A stretch of 64,000 nt of DNA from Conoideocrella luteorostrata (GCA_032433595.1 JASWJB010000116.1:53711-117710); one strand, 5' to 3'. Positions 46,936 to 58,859 are shown, counted from the stretch's first letter. The notes: a model not told the origin generated them from the sequence alone. Translations and numbers: made by a program.

Positions 46936-49476
46936 ATGCCTTCCCTGACTGTTGCTGAATCGCCAGCTACAGGGACGTCAGCTGATAGAGAGATTTATGA
47001 TAACCGTATAGAGCAGATGCGGAGGGATGAATATCCTATGCTACGTGGTAAGCGGGGGAGACCCATCTCATATGATCGATCGCGTCATTTACTTACCCGG
47101 TCTCCAGGCCAAACTTACCTTGACCATGCCGGAATGGCGATCCCTTCCAGATCCTTAATTGATGCATTCTCCAAGACCATGTCGTCTAATATATTCGGAA
47201 ATCCTCACTCGGAACTTGTCTCATCCCCGCAATCCACTGGAACCATCGAGGACACTCGCCTTCGTGTTCTGCAAATGTTTAATGCGGACCCAGCAGACTT
47301 TGATCTCATATTCGTTGCTAATGCTACCGCCGGAGTGAAGCTGGTTGCGGAATCTTTCAGGTCAGCTCCGGGAGGCTTCGACTATATATATCATCAGTCA
47401 AGCCACACAAGTCTAGTCGGACTGCGGCAAGAGGCACATAACAGTGTCTGCCTTGGAAATACTGCCATAAATGACTGGCTTGCCGGCGGACCATCTCCGC
47501 TGCGGATGGAACGTCAACAACGACTCACACTGTTTTCTTACCCTGCTCAATCAAATTTTGACGGCAGTCGCTTCCCATTAGACTGGCCATGGAGGCAACG
47601 CAAGAGAACACAGGGTGATGCTGGTGATGGCGTCCAAAGTTTTAGCCTGCTGGATGCCGCTGCATATGCATCAACAGCGCTGCTTGATTTATCCAATACA
47701 AATCAGGCCCCGGACTTTACTGTCGTGAGCTTTTACAAAATCTTTGGCTTCCCGGATCTCGGAGGTCTTATCGTGCGGCGGGAATCAGCACCTATTCTCC
47801 TGAACCGACGATACTTCGGCGGAGGCACTGTCGAGTCGGTGGTGTGCGAAGGAGAGCCATGGCACGCGCGGAAAAGCCAGAGCATTCACGAAGCCCTTGA
47901 AGACGGGACTCTCCCTATCCACAGTATAGTAGCTCTTGGTGCCGCTATGATCACCCACCGGCACCTCTTTTGCTCTATGCAAGAAATTTCCCATCACACT
48001 TCCTTTCTAATCCGTAAGTTACATAACCTGCTAGCCGACCTACGTCACGGCAACGGATCCCCAGTATGTATTCTCTATTCGAAAAAATCGAGCATTATCT
48101 CCGGGGAAATCTCAGGCCCTATCGTGGCTTTCAACATGTTGACCGAGGCTGGACAATGGGTTAGCCCCGGCGAATTCCAAAAACTGGCTATTCTGAAAGG
48201 GTTCCATACTCGTGTGGGTGGAGTTTGTAACCCTGGTGGCATTGCGACGGCTCTAGATCTTTCATCAACTGATATCAAGAACAATTTTTCCCTAGGTATT
48301 CGATGCGGGGAAGAGAACGACATCATACGTGGCAGACCGACAGGAGTCATCCGAGTCAGTCTTGGTGCAATGAGCACACAATCCGACATTACTAATTTCA
48401 TACACTTTCTCCGAGAGTTCTACACAAGCACCAAGTCGACGTCGGAAACCATGAGCATTCGCAATTCCAAGCAACTGTCGGCGCTATTTGTTGAAGACAT
48501 TGTGGTCTTCCCTATAAAGAGCTGCCAGGGCTTTCGGGTCCCTAGAGGGCAGAGCTGGCATGTCAGAGCCCAAGGGCTCGTGTGGGATAGAGAATGGTGC
48601 CTGGTGAACCGAGCCACGAATCGTCTCATGACGCTGAAAAGGTATCCACGCATGGCCTTCATCCGACCTTTTATTAGCTTGCACCAAAATATGATGAAAA
48701 TTCAATTCGGTGCAAATGGCTCGGAATATCCTCCATCGTATATCTCAATCCCCCTATCATCGGACATGACGTCCGGCTGTCTAGACTTGGAGGTTGAGCG
48801 GGTAAAAGTTTCTACTGGTTTTGAAACACTAGTACGCAAATACGTCTCGGAAACACTGAACAACTTTTTCTCAAACGCAGTCGGAACACCGTGCGCACTA
48901 GCTCGAATATGCCACCGTGGTCAAATTGAGAATACGCAAGAACCTGGCTTGGGTTTTAAAGAGGTCACTATGCCTGGAGCTTTCCCTGATCCCGATCGAC
49001 TATCTTCGTACGACACCGGGACAAAAGCAGTAGAAAATACCAGTGGGTCGTTTTCGAACGAGAGCCCCATACTTGCGATCAATATGGCAAGCTTGTACCA
49101 GTTGAATAAGGACATTGAGGCTGTCAGTGGACAGCCTGTGTCCCCAGATTCTTTCCGGGCCAACCTCATTCTGAGACCGAGCCAATATGCCTCCCTTGAA
49201 TCTGCTTATTGCGAGGATCGTTGGTCCCGAGTTCAAATCGGCAGACTAAAGTTCAACGTACTGGGGCCGTGTCAGAGATGCCACATGATCTGTATCGATC
49301 CAAGAACCTCGATAAGGAGACCGGAGCCTTATGTAACATTGTCGAAGACTAGACGATTTGGAGGAAAGATTTTCTTCGGTTCTCACTTAGCCATGATCAA
49401 TTCCGAGCTCGAAATGTATGGATCAGGAGAGGTCCATGCCATACAGACTGGATATGAGGTCGTAGCTTGCACATAA
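46936..49476 (+). CDS. Molybdenum cofactor sulfurase
   Basis: A single exon of 846 residues from the ATG at 46936 (an upstream in-frame ATG at 46774 lies too near the TATA box). The N-terminal half is a PLP-dependent NifS-like domain: TYLDHAGMAIPS at the start, SFYKIFGFP with the PLP lysine (Lys268), and VGGVCNPGG with the sulfur-accepting Cys431. The C-terminal half has the MOSC region: VVFPIKSCQGF, REWCLVNRATNRLMTLKRYPRMA, and GPCQRCHMICIDPRT. It transfers cysteine sulfur to the Mo cofactor of xanthine dehydrogenase-type enzymes, converting inactive to active forms. In Aspergillus this is HxB. It is divergent from the very class of enzyme it activates. Fungal genomes usually carry it unlinked, so this may be a dedicated second copy. 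Confidence 0.93.
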   Translation: MPSLTVAESPATGTSADREIYDNRIEQMRRDEYPMLRGKRGRPISYDRSRHLLTRSPGQTYLDHAGMAIPSRSLIDAFSKTMSSNIFGNPHSELVSSPQSTGTIEDTRLRVLQMFNADPADFDLIFVANATAGVKLVAESFRSAPGGFDYIYHQSSHTSLVGLRQEAHNSVCLGNTAINDWLAGGPSPLRMERQQRLTLFSYPAQSNFDGSRFPLDWPWRQRKRTQGDAGDGVQSFSLLDAAAYASTALLDLSNTNQAPDFTVVSFYKIFGFPDLGGLIVRRESAPILLNRRYFGGGTVESVVCEGEPWHARKSQSIHEALEDGTLPIHSIVALGAAMITHRHLFCSMQEISHHTSFLIRKLHNLLADLRHGNGSPVCILYSKKSSIISGEISGPIVAFNMLTEAGQWVSPGEFQKLAILKGFHTRVGGVCNPGGIATALDLSSTDIKNNFSLGIRCGEENDIIRGRPTGVIRVSLGAMSTQSDITNFIHFLREFYTSTKSTSETMSIRNSKQLSALFVEDIVVFPIKSCQGFRVPRGQSWHVRAQGLVWDREWCLVNRATNRLMTLKRYPRMAFIRPFISLHQNMMKIQFGANGSEYPPSYISIPLSSDMTSGCLDLEVERVKVSTGFETLVRKYVSETLNNFFSNAVGTPCALARICHRGQIENTQEPGLGFKEVTMPGAFPDPDRLSSYDTGTKAVENTSGSFSNESPILAINMASLYQLNKDIEAVSGQPVSPDSFRANLILRPSQYASLESAYCEDRWSRVQIGRLKFNVLGPCQRCHMICIDPRTSIRRPEPYVTLSKTRRFGGKIFFGSHLAMINSELEMYGSGEVHAIQTGYEVVACT

Positions 49477-49679
49477 GTTGATTAGCTAGCAGAAATGAGA
49501 GGACTGAGTTCAATGCTTAATCAAAAATTAATCTACAAGTATAAAATAAGGTAAGTTAATCAAGTAAATGTACTGGGCGTATTCAAGAGCCAATTTTCTG
49601 TCTCTGCGTGTGGTTTCGACACTGCAAATGATTACACAATTACATTAGTTATAGATGAGGGACACGATCTATCTCATCT

Positions 49680-52600
49680 TCACATTTCCGCGGACTCCTC
49701 ATGATAATGTATGAGCCTTCCAGGTACAAGACCCTTTAAAACAAGAACACCTGCTTGAACAATTCCCCATCTGACCTTTGTTAGGGTTTCAGCCATCGTC
49801 CACACTAACCCGTTTGTCCGTCTCTTTCTATGTTGGTCATCCACAGACCTCTCTGCCATATCTGCTACCAGTATTTGCATCTCCCCCCGTGGATCCCAGA
49901 CAATCTCATCTTGGTCATTTCCATCTTGGTGGGGTTCAAGCTGCGACGGACGTGCATGGTGATATGCCCAGCAGGACAAAGTTGCAATGTAAAGACACCA
50001 GGGGACGTGAAACAGAGCGATCGCATCAAAGTCAGCCAGTGTTTTCATGTCCTCGTGCAATAGACGGGCTGCATGCCAGGCAGCGACTCGCGCACTTTGG
50101 CCGTCAGAGGTGTTCTTTACGTAAGCCTTTGGCTGAATGGCTGAGTTAGGAGACTTTCCATCGTTGACTTGATTTGACGCTACCCAACGTTGGACCACCT
50201 CGGCAGAGCGGATGTAGTCCCTCTGTCTCACTGGACGTCCCAGAATATGTCTTGATCCTGCATAAATCTGGATATCGAGCAGGTCCGCATTAAGTATGAT
50301 CTGCACCGCGTGATATAATGCACTGTAGGCGGCTACAAAGAATGCAAATTCCTGGCTGCTTGCTTCATTCTGTCCCAGTCCCCCCCCCTCATTATTATAA
50401 CCTGCGAATGCTGCACAATAGGCTCTAAAGTCGGTTTCCCAACTGTCATAAGCTTCGCCGATGAGTTTACGCCAGCTACTCGCACTTTTACCGCTAGTAA
50501 GAACGCCCAGAGAACTTTGATCTCGTCGTTGCATATCCCAGAAGGTAGCCATAATCCCATGCAAGATGAGAATACGAGATAACCAGCTAAGACCAACGGG
50601 ACGCGGAACTGAAGGTGTCAGATACGATTTGAGGGCCACGAGGAAGGGAATACTATGGCTCGCGGATGATGTCGATTGCCATGACGACTGCCAAGAGGCC
50701 GCATCCGCCGCTTCCCACACATTCTGACTGCAAGGCATTTCAACTCTAAGCTCAAATGCAGACATGCATAAGCTTTGACAAAATAGAACGGCGTGCTGGG
50801 TGTCCCACATGAAACAAAGCAACGCAAGTCTACTACGCTGTTAGTAGGGCGAACTAAACTTAACGACAGCTTTTATGGGATGTAGTAACCTCTTCTTTTG
50901 TTCAGCCAGGGCCCAGTCGTTCCAAGCTTTTTGCAACGACTTGTCAGGGCCTGTGGTTGAATTTATGGGAGGTCCAGCAGGTTTTACATTCTGACAATCG
51001 GATCTTCGAATCAGGTTGATGAGCAAACCGTGGAACAAGTGACTCATGTCATGTTGCTTTTGTCCTGCCCTGGATTTTCCAAAGCATTCCACTAGAAGAA
51101 TCGTCTGCAACGTCCAAAGTTGTGGCTGATGGCTGAAGCCAGCGTGGGCAAAAATGCTTGGCCGGATAACATCGTGAATACTGGTTGCTACCCGGTGAGC
51201 TTCCTCACTGGAGTATGTTGCACCTAGGAGTAGAAGCGAGAGTAGAAGAAGCGGCTCGGTTTGCGCGGGCTGAAATGTTGGCAGATGAATGAGAGGATAA
51301 ACTGTGTTGAAACGAGAGAAGAAGAGCTCGAGATAATTTTGTAGACGTGTAATAGAGAGAAGTGGTTCGGTCCTCACTGAGGCGTGTTGGTCGGGAAGGC
51401 ATGGACTTGCCGCTTGGATGGCTGCCAAAAGCTTCTCATGCACGTGTTCGTCCAGTCGTGGAAGAACAATGTCACGTCGTATTGTCGAGAAAGGCTGTTC
51501 CTGCTCTGGTGGTAAACCGGTTCGGTGAGAGATTGGTTCTCGGTGCTGCACTTGGTTAATATGTGAGCGCATGCTTTCCGTCCTGGAGTAGCCGTTCCCG
51601 TGTGCTGAGGTCATGTATTCCGTTTGTTGAGAACGTTGCGCAAGTGGAAGTGATCCATTGGATCTCCCGTGATTGAGTCCTAATGAATACATGTCTCGCT
51701 GCTGGCTGTTGCTGTCGGTGGACTCTGACCATATGTGAGAGCTGGTCATCGATTCCGGGGAATGGTCTGGTGCAGGCGGCAAAAATCCTGCAGTTCGCTC
51801 ATGCTGGGAGTTCATCCCCCCATGTCGGTTTATATTGGTGTCGGGGAGTGTGGGGTTGACCTGTAAAAGCCAGTTATAATCTATTGCGGTAGTAAAGGGC
51901 ATATTGAATGAACTGGCTGTATCCGCATTGAAGATCTGCTCGTAATCCAGCTGGTCGGCTGGTTGGACAAAGTCAGGAAACTCAAGAAAAGGGCTTATCG
52001 AGTCTGACGCAAAGGCCGAACCAAAAGACTCCTCTGCCGATGACCTCTCTTCAATTTGAGTCGCTGGCGGCTGATCTCCCAGTTCATAGGGAATTGAGTT
52101 AACCCCATCGATACTTTGGTAGTTCTGGGAGATGTTGCGGGATAGTAATAATGCATTGTTGATATGCTCGTCTGCGGACTCCGGAGACGGCTGTTGCTGG
52201 GCCTGAGACTGATTTTGAGATTGGTTACGAGATTGGTTACCGGATCGCCCAGCTGGTTTCAAACAAGGTCGCTTGGAGACAATACTTCCATCCGCAGCTC
52301 TCCAAGAGCGTTTTCTTGTATCGAGTGAACCACAGCCTGGGCCGCCTGCCTCCAAATCCTTTTGGCGATGCCGATCCATATGTCTCTCTGGAATTAAATG
52401 TCCATGATTAGCATGCTGTATCGTGGCGAAAATGTGTTGCAACGGCGGACTCACTCAAAAGATCGGCTCGCTTGAAGTTGGCACTGCAAATGGCACATAC
52501 CAACCCCCCTGGAGAATGATTGAGAGCATGGCGCTGCAAATGCTCAGCCCTGGAAAAGCTCCTGTCGCAGCCTGGATGGCTACACTGAAAGCTCTTGCAC

Positions 52601-52812
52601 TGAGACTTGACTGAGCTCTGCGGCCTATTGGATGCCTCAGAGCATTGATTACTGTTTGACTTGGGGGACATCGTGGATCCCTGTTCACCCGCTACTTTGC
52701 ACTGGTCGGACGGTAATTCCACTTTCGGGCTAAGTCCTTGATGCTTAGGTGCGAGTGTGAGGGGCATAGAAGCATTAATTGCTCGTCGAACATCGAAGGT
52801 GGGAGGGGGCAC
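49680..52812 (-). CDS. C2H2 zinc-finger transcription factor with fungal-specific domain
   Basis: Exons 52812-52455, 52387-50890 and 50829-49680 give 1001 residues with all junctions in frame. Two fingers: Cys77/Cys82/His95/His99 (CSHPGCDRSFSRAEHLQRHALNH) and, completed across intron 1, CAICSANFKRADLL with KRHMDRH. A Ser/Gln-rich middle (about 150-470; NQSRNQSQNQSQ repeats) precedes the fungal regulator domain (YLELFFSRFNTVYPLIHLPTF, LLLSLLLLGATYS). Two N-terminal C2H2 fingers plus this domain is the design of HxnR, the nicotinate pathway activator of Aspergillus, and of many other regulators. It is convergent with the MoCo sulfurase (203 bp apart) and divergent from the FAD hydroxylase, so it is a candidate regulator of this block. 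Confidence 0.9.
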
Positions 52813-53404
52813 AGCTCGGAAGAGCCTTGGTGGTTCTTCGAAGTCCGTCCACGATACAATTGGCTACACCCACCCCCTCACTACCCTCGCATTAGCCTAG
52901 AAATACACTAGCGATAACGACTCCATTCTCGATATGAGTTCCGTCCGTCCCTCGTAATTCGGCTCAAACCCCGAGCCGTGCACTACAAGTGGGGGATCTG
53001 CCATCAGCGGTGAATGGGCTTACATCTAGATAGGAACAGTGATAGTAACCAATCGGAAGGTCAGATAAGGCTGGGCTTTCACTGTAGTACGTCCAGGCAT
53101 TTCTATCCCACTCCTGTGATAACCGCAGTCCCTGCAAGCCAGGAGCAAATGTCAGTCGAGTGAGTTGTCATCGCACAAGGCCCCATGGTGATCGTCCCGA
53201 TGGCGGCACAAATTGCGAGCCTGCATCACCCCCACCTTCTTCTTCAATTCTCTGGTCCATGTAACACCTCCATATAGAAGAATTCATGTGACGACTATCA
53301 CCACCCGTCAGGACCATGGCTCAGGTAGATGCCTGTTGTCAAATTTGCTTCAAACCAAGGTTCAACCCTGCCGCAGTCATATAGCAAAAGTACATACATC
53401 AATC
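52813..53404. promoter_or_regulatory. Divergent promoter of C2H2 regulator and FAD hydroxylase
   Basis: 592 bp between two divergent genes. No repeated site was picked out by eye; binding sites of the regulator, if any, are unknown. Confidence 0.35.
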
Positions 53405-54877
53405 ATGGCAAGTGCCAAGCCTCAACAAAAGATCAAGCGTAGTGATGCGTCTAAACTGGATGTAAGCGAGCTTCTCAAGTTCAAATGCGCACAAGTTTTA
53501 GGGGACGTAAAGTTACTGACGTAGCACCACTAGGTCCATATTGTCGGAGCTGGTCTCGGAGGCCTCGGCGCAGCCATTGCTATTCTGCTGGCGGGACACA
53601 ATGTGACGGTGCTCGAAGCTGCTTCTTCGATCGGTGAGGTCGGTGCCGGTATTCAAGTCCTCCCAAATGCAGCTCGCGTGCTTTGCTCTTGGGGGCTGGA
53701 GGAGGTATTGGACAAACATGCCACCAAGCCTCGGAAGTGCAATTTCATGGGCTGGAAAGGCAACCACCTCGGTGAAATGGATTATCGCGGGTATACAGAT
53801 GCCACAGGTGGGTTCCCTTTCTGGGACTTTCATCGGGCTACACTTCACAAATGTCTTTTGGACCGCACCATAGAACTCGGTGGAAAGGTTCAATGCGCTT
53901 CCAAGGTGGAAGACTACAACATATCGGCTGACCAGACAACAACTACACTGTTCATGGAAGGCGGTAAGACTATTGCATCTGATCTGGTTGTTGCGGCGGA
54001 TGGCATCAATTCGTTGCTACGTGAGAAGTTTATGGGCAGGCCAGATCCTCCTCAACTGACCGGCGACCTGGCCTATCGAATTATGCTTCCGGCCAGCGAA
54101 ATGCTGAAGGATCCTGAGCTGCGACCCTTCATTGAGGACCCCCAGGTGAACTACTGGATTGGCCCGGACAAGCATGCCGTGAATTATGTCCTGAAGGGCG
54201 GCGAACTTTTCAATATGGTCTTACTTGTGCCCGACGACATGCCCGCAGACTCGGGTTCTACCATCAAGGGAGATATCGAAGAAATGCGCCAAAGCTTCGC
54301 GGGCTGGGATCCTCGTATTGGCAAGATGCTGAATCTGTGCGAGTCGGTCCTGAAATGGAGGTTGTGCATGCGGCCGGGATTAGACCCTACCTGGTCGGAG
54401 CCGTCTGGATCCTTCACGATGCTGGGAGATGCTGTACATGCAACTCTACCTTACCTAGCAAGTGGAGCTGGAATGGCCTTGGAGGACAGCGGTGTGCTGG
54501 GCCTGTGCCTTGCCAGACTCACGGACAAGAGCCCCGCCAGTAAAAAGGAGGCTTTGAAAGTGTACGAAGCCTGCAGAAGAGAACGAACGGAAAGGGTTGT
54601 TGAGAGAGGTACGTACAATCAATGGATCTACCACCTGCATGATGGAAAAGAGCAGATGAATCGCGATGCAAGGTTCAAGCAACATGGGGCACGGGAGCTG
54701 GAGTGGTTGGGCAGCGAGAATCCTATACTCCCGGAATCTGACGAAACTGGAGATGATCCGTTCCCGTGGCGGTATCGAGGAGTCGGGAGGTGGTTATTGA
54801 CGTATGAGATGTCGAAAGACATTGAAAAGAAATGGACAAACGTAGTCCAGACAGAAGGGCTGAAGGCCGTCGCTTAG
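53405..54877 (+). CDS. FAD-dependent aromatic hydroxylase (salicylate / 6-hydroxynicotinate type)
   Basis: Exons 53405-53461 and 53534-54877 give 466 residues. The intron places HIVGAGLGGLGAAIAILL in frame as the N-terminal GxGxxG. VVAADGINSLLR is the DG motif and MLGDAVHATLPYLASGAGMALEDSGVL the second FAD site. Length and motifs are those of single-component group A monooxygenases such as salicylate hydroxylase and 6-hydroxynicotinate 3-monooxygenase (decarboxylating). If the neighbouring Mo enzyme hydroxylates nicotinate, this one could act on 6-hydroxynicotinate as HxnX/NicC do. Sequence alone does not separate it from salicylate hydroxylase. Regulation is probably shared with the divergent C2H2 gene. 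Confidence 0.88.
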
Positions 54878-54971
54878 CAGTTGCCAACTCACAGCATAAT
54901 GAGAATTATTGAAATAGCGTCAATATTTCAAAGTTTTGAATTGACATTTGCCCTAGACTTTATTCTCTAGG

Positions 54972-55168
54972 TGTTGGAATGCCGCCAAGCACAATAGGAA
55001 GCTGTTGGGACCGTCACGTGGTCACCTTCAAGCCACGATATTTATGCGGCGATATCGTGCCTTCCACTATGACTTCTTTTCTTCTTCTTAGATAGACACA
55101 GACAATTATTAATATATTACCTTTTAAGCCGATGATCTAGGTCATTGCACAACCCTGTGCAACCCACA
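54972..55168 (+). repeat. Solo LTR, family 1, copy C
   Basis: A 197-bp element reading TGTTGGAATG at the start and CAACCCACA at the end, flanked by CTAGG at 54967-54971 and 55169-55173, a perfect 5-bp target duplication. It carries a TATTTATGCGG block and a CTTCTTTTCTTCTTC stretch that align with copies A and B. It lies 95 bp after the FAD hydroxylase stop and marks the cluster edge. Confidence 0.88.
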
Positions 55169-55173
55169 CTAGG

Positions 55174-55640
55174 GTTCCGTGAAGATGTACTTTGGGGATT
55201 TCTTTCGTTCCGCACCCGACAGATTTGACTGCTCCTCTTAAGCACTCTAAGGCCATGACCCTCCTTTAATGTCAGGCGCCGCAACAATATCGCATCATAA
55301 GAAGCATGATGTAAGATGCTAGCACGCGCGAAGCAACATGACGCTGCAGGCCTTGTAAATAGATGTAAGGTGCAGTGCAAGTAGCCGCTTGCACTGGCGG
55401 ATCTTTTTGGTCTATTGGGGTAACAAGCACACCTTCTTGTTATCTTACACATGATGATATGCTTTGGGCATTATCACGATGTCCGACGAAATATTGCGTA
55501 AAAATAGAAGATGTTGGATTACAACCAGAGTGCATGTGTTGCAATCCGTGAATCCGTTTTCTGATGGATTCGCATTGGTTTTTAGATGGCCGGAACACCT
55601 ACCCCGCTTATACTGTCCAGGATTAGTTAGAGATACTAGC
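55174..55640. other. Transition from gene block to AT-rich tract
   Basis: Ordinary base composition without a recognised gene, passing abruptly into AT-rich sequence near 55640. Confidence 0.4.
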
Positions 55641-58590
55641 CTATGTATTATATATAATATATACAGGTTTAATGCCTATAGAATTAGAAAACAGAATCTA
55701 GGACACTAGTAATAAACCCTATAGTATAAGCATAATAAGTATAAAAAAGCTTTAATACTTATTTTCTATAAAAAAAAAGTTTAATAATTATAAGCTAAAG
55801 ATTTATTAATATATCTTTATATATTAATATTTTTATATTTACTAAGTAAGAATAACTAAATAATAAATCTTAGCTATACTAAAATTAAAGCTTATTAAAG
55901 ATAGCTTTAAGAGAATAAAATACCTAAGCTTAAGTTATTAAATATTAATAACTTATAAGATATTTAGGAATATAATAATATATAGTAACTTTTACCTTTA
56001 AATTATTTTATAAATTATAAAGTAAATTTAGTTTATATTAAATATAAATAAAAAATATTTTATAGTATACTTTAAGTAACTAACTAAAAAAAAGTAATTT
56101 AATTTATAACTTTTAAAAATAAAAGACTTACTAAAGTATTTTTATAATACTTTATTTATATCTTAAAATAAAGAAAAAAACTATAAATTATAGCCTAAAG
56201 TTTAATTTAAGTTTATTTAAAAAAACTTTATAGCTTTATTAAAAAATATATAAGGTAAAACCTAAAGCTTATATTTATTATATATTTTTATAAGGTTATT
56301 ATTATAAAAATTACCTTTATATTTAGCCTTAAGAGAAAGCTAAAAGTAAAACTAATAATAAGACTTAACCTTTTTATTTATTATATATACTTTTTATAAG
56401 TAAAAAATACTATATAGTTTTATATTAATCTTAATAAAATTAATAATATTATAATTTATTAAATATATATATAAATTAATTATTAAAAGCATAAATTAGT
56501 GTATAATAAGCCTTTTAACTATAAAGTAATTATAAAAGAGTATAATAATAAATTAAATATATATATAAATATAAAGATTAATATTAATAAACTAAGCTAA
56601 ATATATTATTACTAGGTTTATAATAGTATAAAAGAATATATTAACCCTTATTTATAAGTGCTTTACTAGGAAAATATTAACCTTTAAATTCTAAAAGACT
56701 TAAAATAAAATAGTAATTAAGATAAGCTTATTATATAAGTTCTTTTTTAATTTTATAAAGAATATAATAATAAAATTAAGCTTACTTAGTTTTTATTTAT
56801 TAAAGAGGAATACCTAAGGCTATATTTTATTTTATATATTTTTACTAAGGCCTTAGCTAAGAAAGTAATTATTACTTTTAGCTATTAAATAAATATAAAG
56901 CTATTTTTTATTACTAATATTAGTTATAAAGTAATTAAAATTAATTAAAAAAGTAAGTAAAAATATAAGCTTATTTTTAAATAAACTCTTAATACTTTAA
57001 GAGAGAAATTAAATAAAGCGTTTATAATAATAACTTTTAATAGCTACTTTAATTAATTAAGTATTATAATAAGACTTTTAAAAAAGCTTTTATAATATTC
57101 TTATTAGTATAAGTTTACTAAAACTATAAATAATAAGTTTTTATTATATAAAGTATATATATAAATACTTAAAGCTAATAAGAGCTAGAGAATTATTACT
57201 AATTAGTTAGAGATTAAAGCTTAAGGCACTATTCTAATAGTATTACTTATTAGAGTTATTATTATAATATATATATAAATACTATTATATAGAATATATT
57301 TCTTAGTTAATAAATAAACTCTTTATATTTAGTGCTTTTAAATTATATAAGCCTTTATATAAATAAAAATATACTAATAGCTATATATAATAATATAATA
57401 ATAATAATAGGCTTTAATAAAGTTATTTATTAATTAAAAAATAAGTTTAGTTATTTAAAAAAGGACTTAACTAATAAGTTTAAATACTTAAGCTATATAA
57501 TAGCTATAAAAAAAGCAAGATATATAAGTATAAAGTTAAATCTTAGGATAACTTACTAAAAGTATTAATAAAAAGTATTAAAGGTTATATATAAAAGATA
57601 CTTTAATAAAAAAAATAAGGAAAAGTTATAATACTAACTTTAAGGTATCCCTTTAATTACCCTAGTAAAATAATAAGTTTAGCTTTTACTAAAGCACTAA
57701 AGAATTACCTTTATTTTATATAATAAGACTATAAACCTTATAAATAAAGAGACTCTTAGTAAGAAAATTAAAGCTATTAATAATATAGTTATATATGCTT
57801 TTATAGCTAAGCTACTTATAAAAGCTTTTAAGAATAAGCTTAAAATAATAATAACTCCTAAAAAAATACTTTTACTTAAATAATTAAGATATTTAATAAT
57901 GCCTTAGCTAATTAGTATAAATATAAGCAATATAAATATATAACTCTTTATATTATTCTTACTATATAGTTATATTAATTTATATTATAGCTTAAAGTAT
58001 AATCTTATTTTAACCTATAAAGCACCTAAGTTATATATTTAGTGTAAAAAGACTTATATATATAGGGCTATATTATAGAATTATCTTAAGGATTATCTTA
58101 ATATAATAAATAATAAAGCTATAAAGTATCCTATATACTTTAAAGTATTTATTAATTTAATAGCATTTAAAGTATATATAAATTAAGCTTATAGCAAAAG
58201 TTTCTAGCTAAATAAAAATAATATAAGTAAAAATATATAAGTTAATAAAAAAATTTATATTAATTAATTTAAATATTATTTACTTTAAGTATAATTAAAC
58301 TTTAAATTATTATTAAAGTTCTTTAGTATAAGTATATTATTACTATAGCTTTTATAGTATTATAAATATAAATAAATTACTATTATATTATGTTTTCTTT
58401 TTATTATTAATTAAACTTATAAAATTATAATTATAATAAATTTTTTTATTTAGTAAATTATCTAAAGGTATAATTATAAGAATTATAAGATATTAACTAA
58501 GTTATAAGCTATATAGTCTTTATTCCTTATTCTTTATAAATAGTATTAAGGCATTAAATAGTAACTATTACTTTTAGACCTAGTATTTAC
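55640..58590. repeat. AT-rich RIP-type tract 1
   Basis: About 3 kb made almost only of A, T, and GpC/ApG/CpT contexts; CpA and TpG are nearly absent while TpA is very frequent. This is the signature of saturated repeat-induced point mutation of a former repeat. Stops occur in all frames. Translation by eye gives strings rich in I, K, N, Y and L; I could not identify the original element. Confidence 0.85.
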
Positions 58591-58830
58591 ATAATCTTAG
58601 CGTCTTTCTTTAAAGGTAGCCAAAAGAGCGTGGCTACCTCCCTGCGTGTTTATATCCGCTCCTTTATTTAATAGTACCTATACTATCTTAACGTGACCCT
58701 TTTTAAAAGCCTAATATAGCGTAATTTTAAGATCTTTATAGGAGGCATTCACTGTGTTCTCTCTGCCTTAAAGTAATTCGTGAACCAGATTTTTATGTCC
58801 ATTAATAGCAGCTATACAAAATAGAAGTCA
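58580..58830 (-). pseudogene. Ankyrin-repeat gene remnant with RIP-type stops
   Basis: Minus-strand translation reads AAINGHKNLVHELL, stop, VNASYKDLKITLY, stop, AFKKGHVKIV, stop, VLLNKGADINTQGG, then SHALLATFKERR, stop. GADINTQGG and GHVKIVxVLL are ankyrin-repeat consensus pieces. The stops are TAA or TAG where Gln is expected (IVQVLL, YQAF), fitting CAA/CAG to TAA/TAG change. A fragment of a multi-copy ankyrin gene at the edge of the RIP tract. Confidence 0.8.
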
Positions 58831-58859
58831 TCTTTAGAGGTTTGTCCCATTTCATAGTA

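Noticed and set aside
55640..58590. Reverse transcriptase or gag-pol remnants in the AT tract
   Set aside because: Some strings looked vaguely like retroelement protein, but after saturated RIP nothing is specific enough to name.
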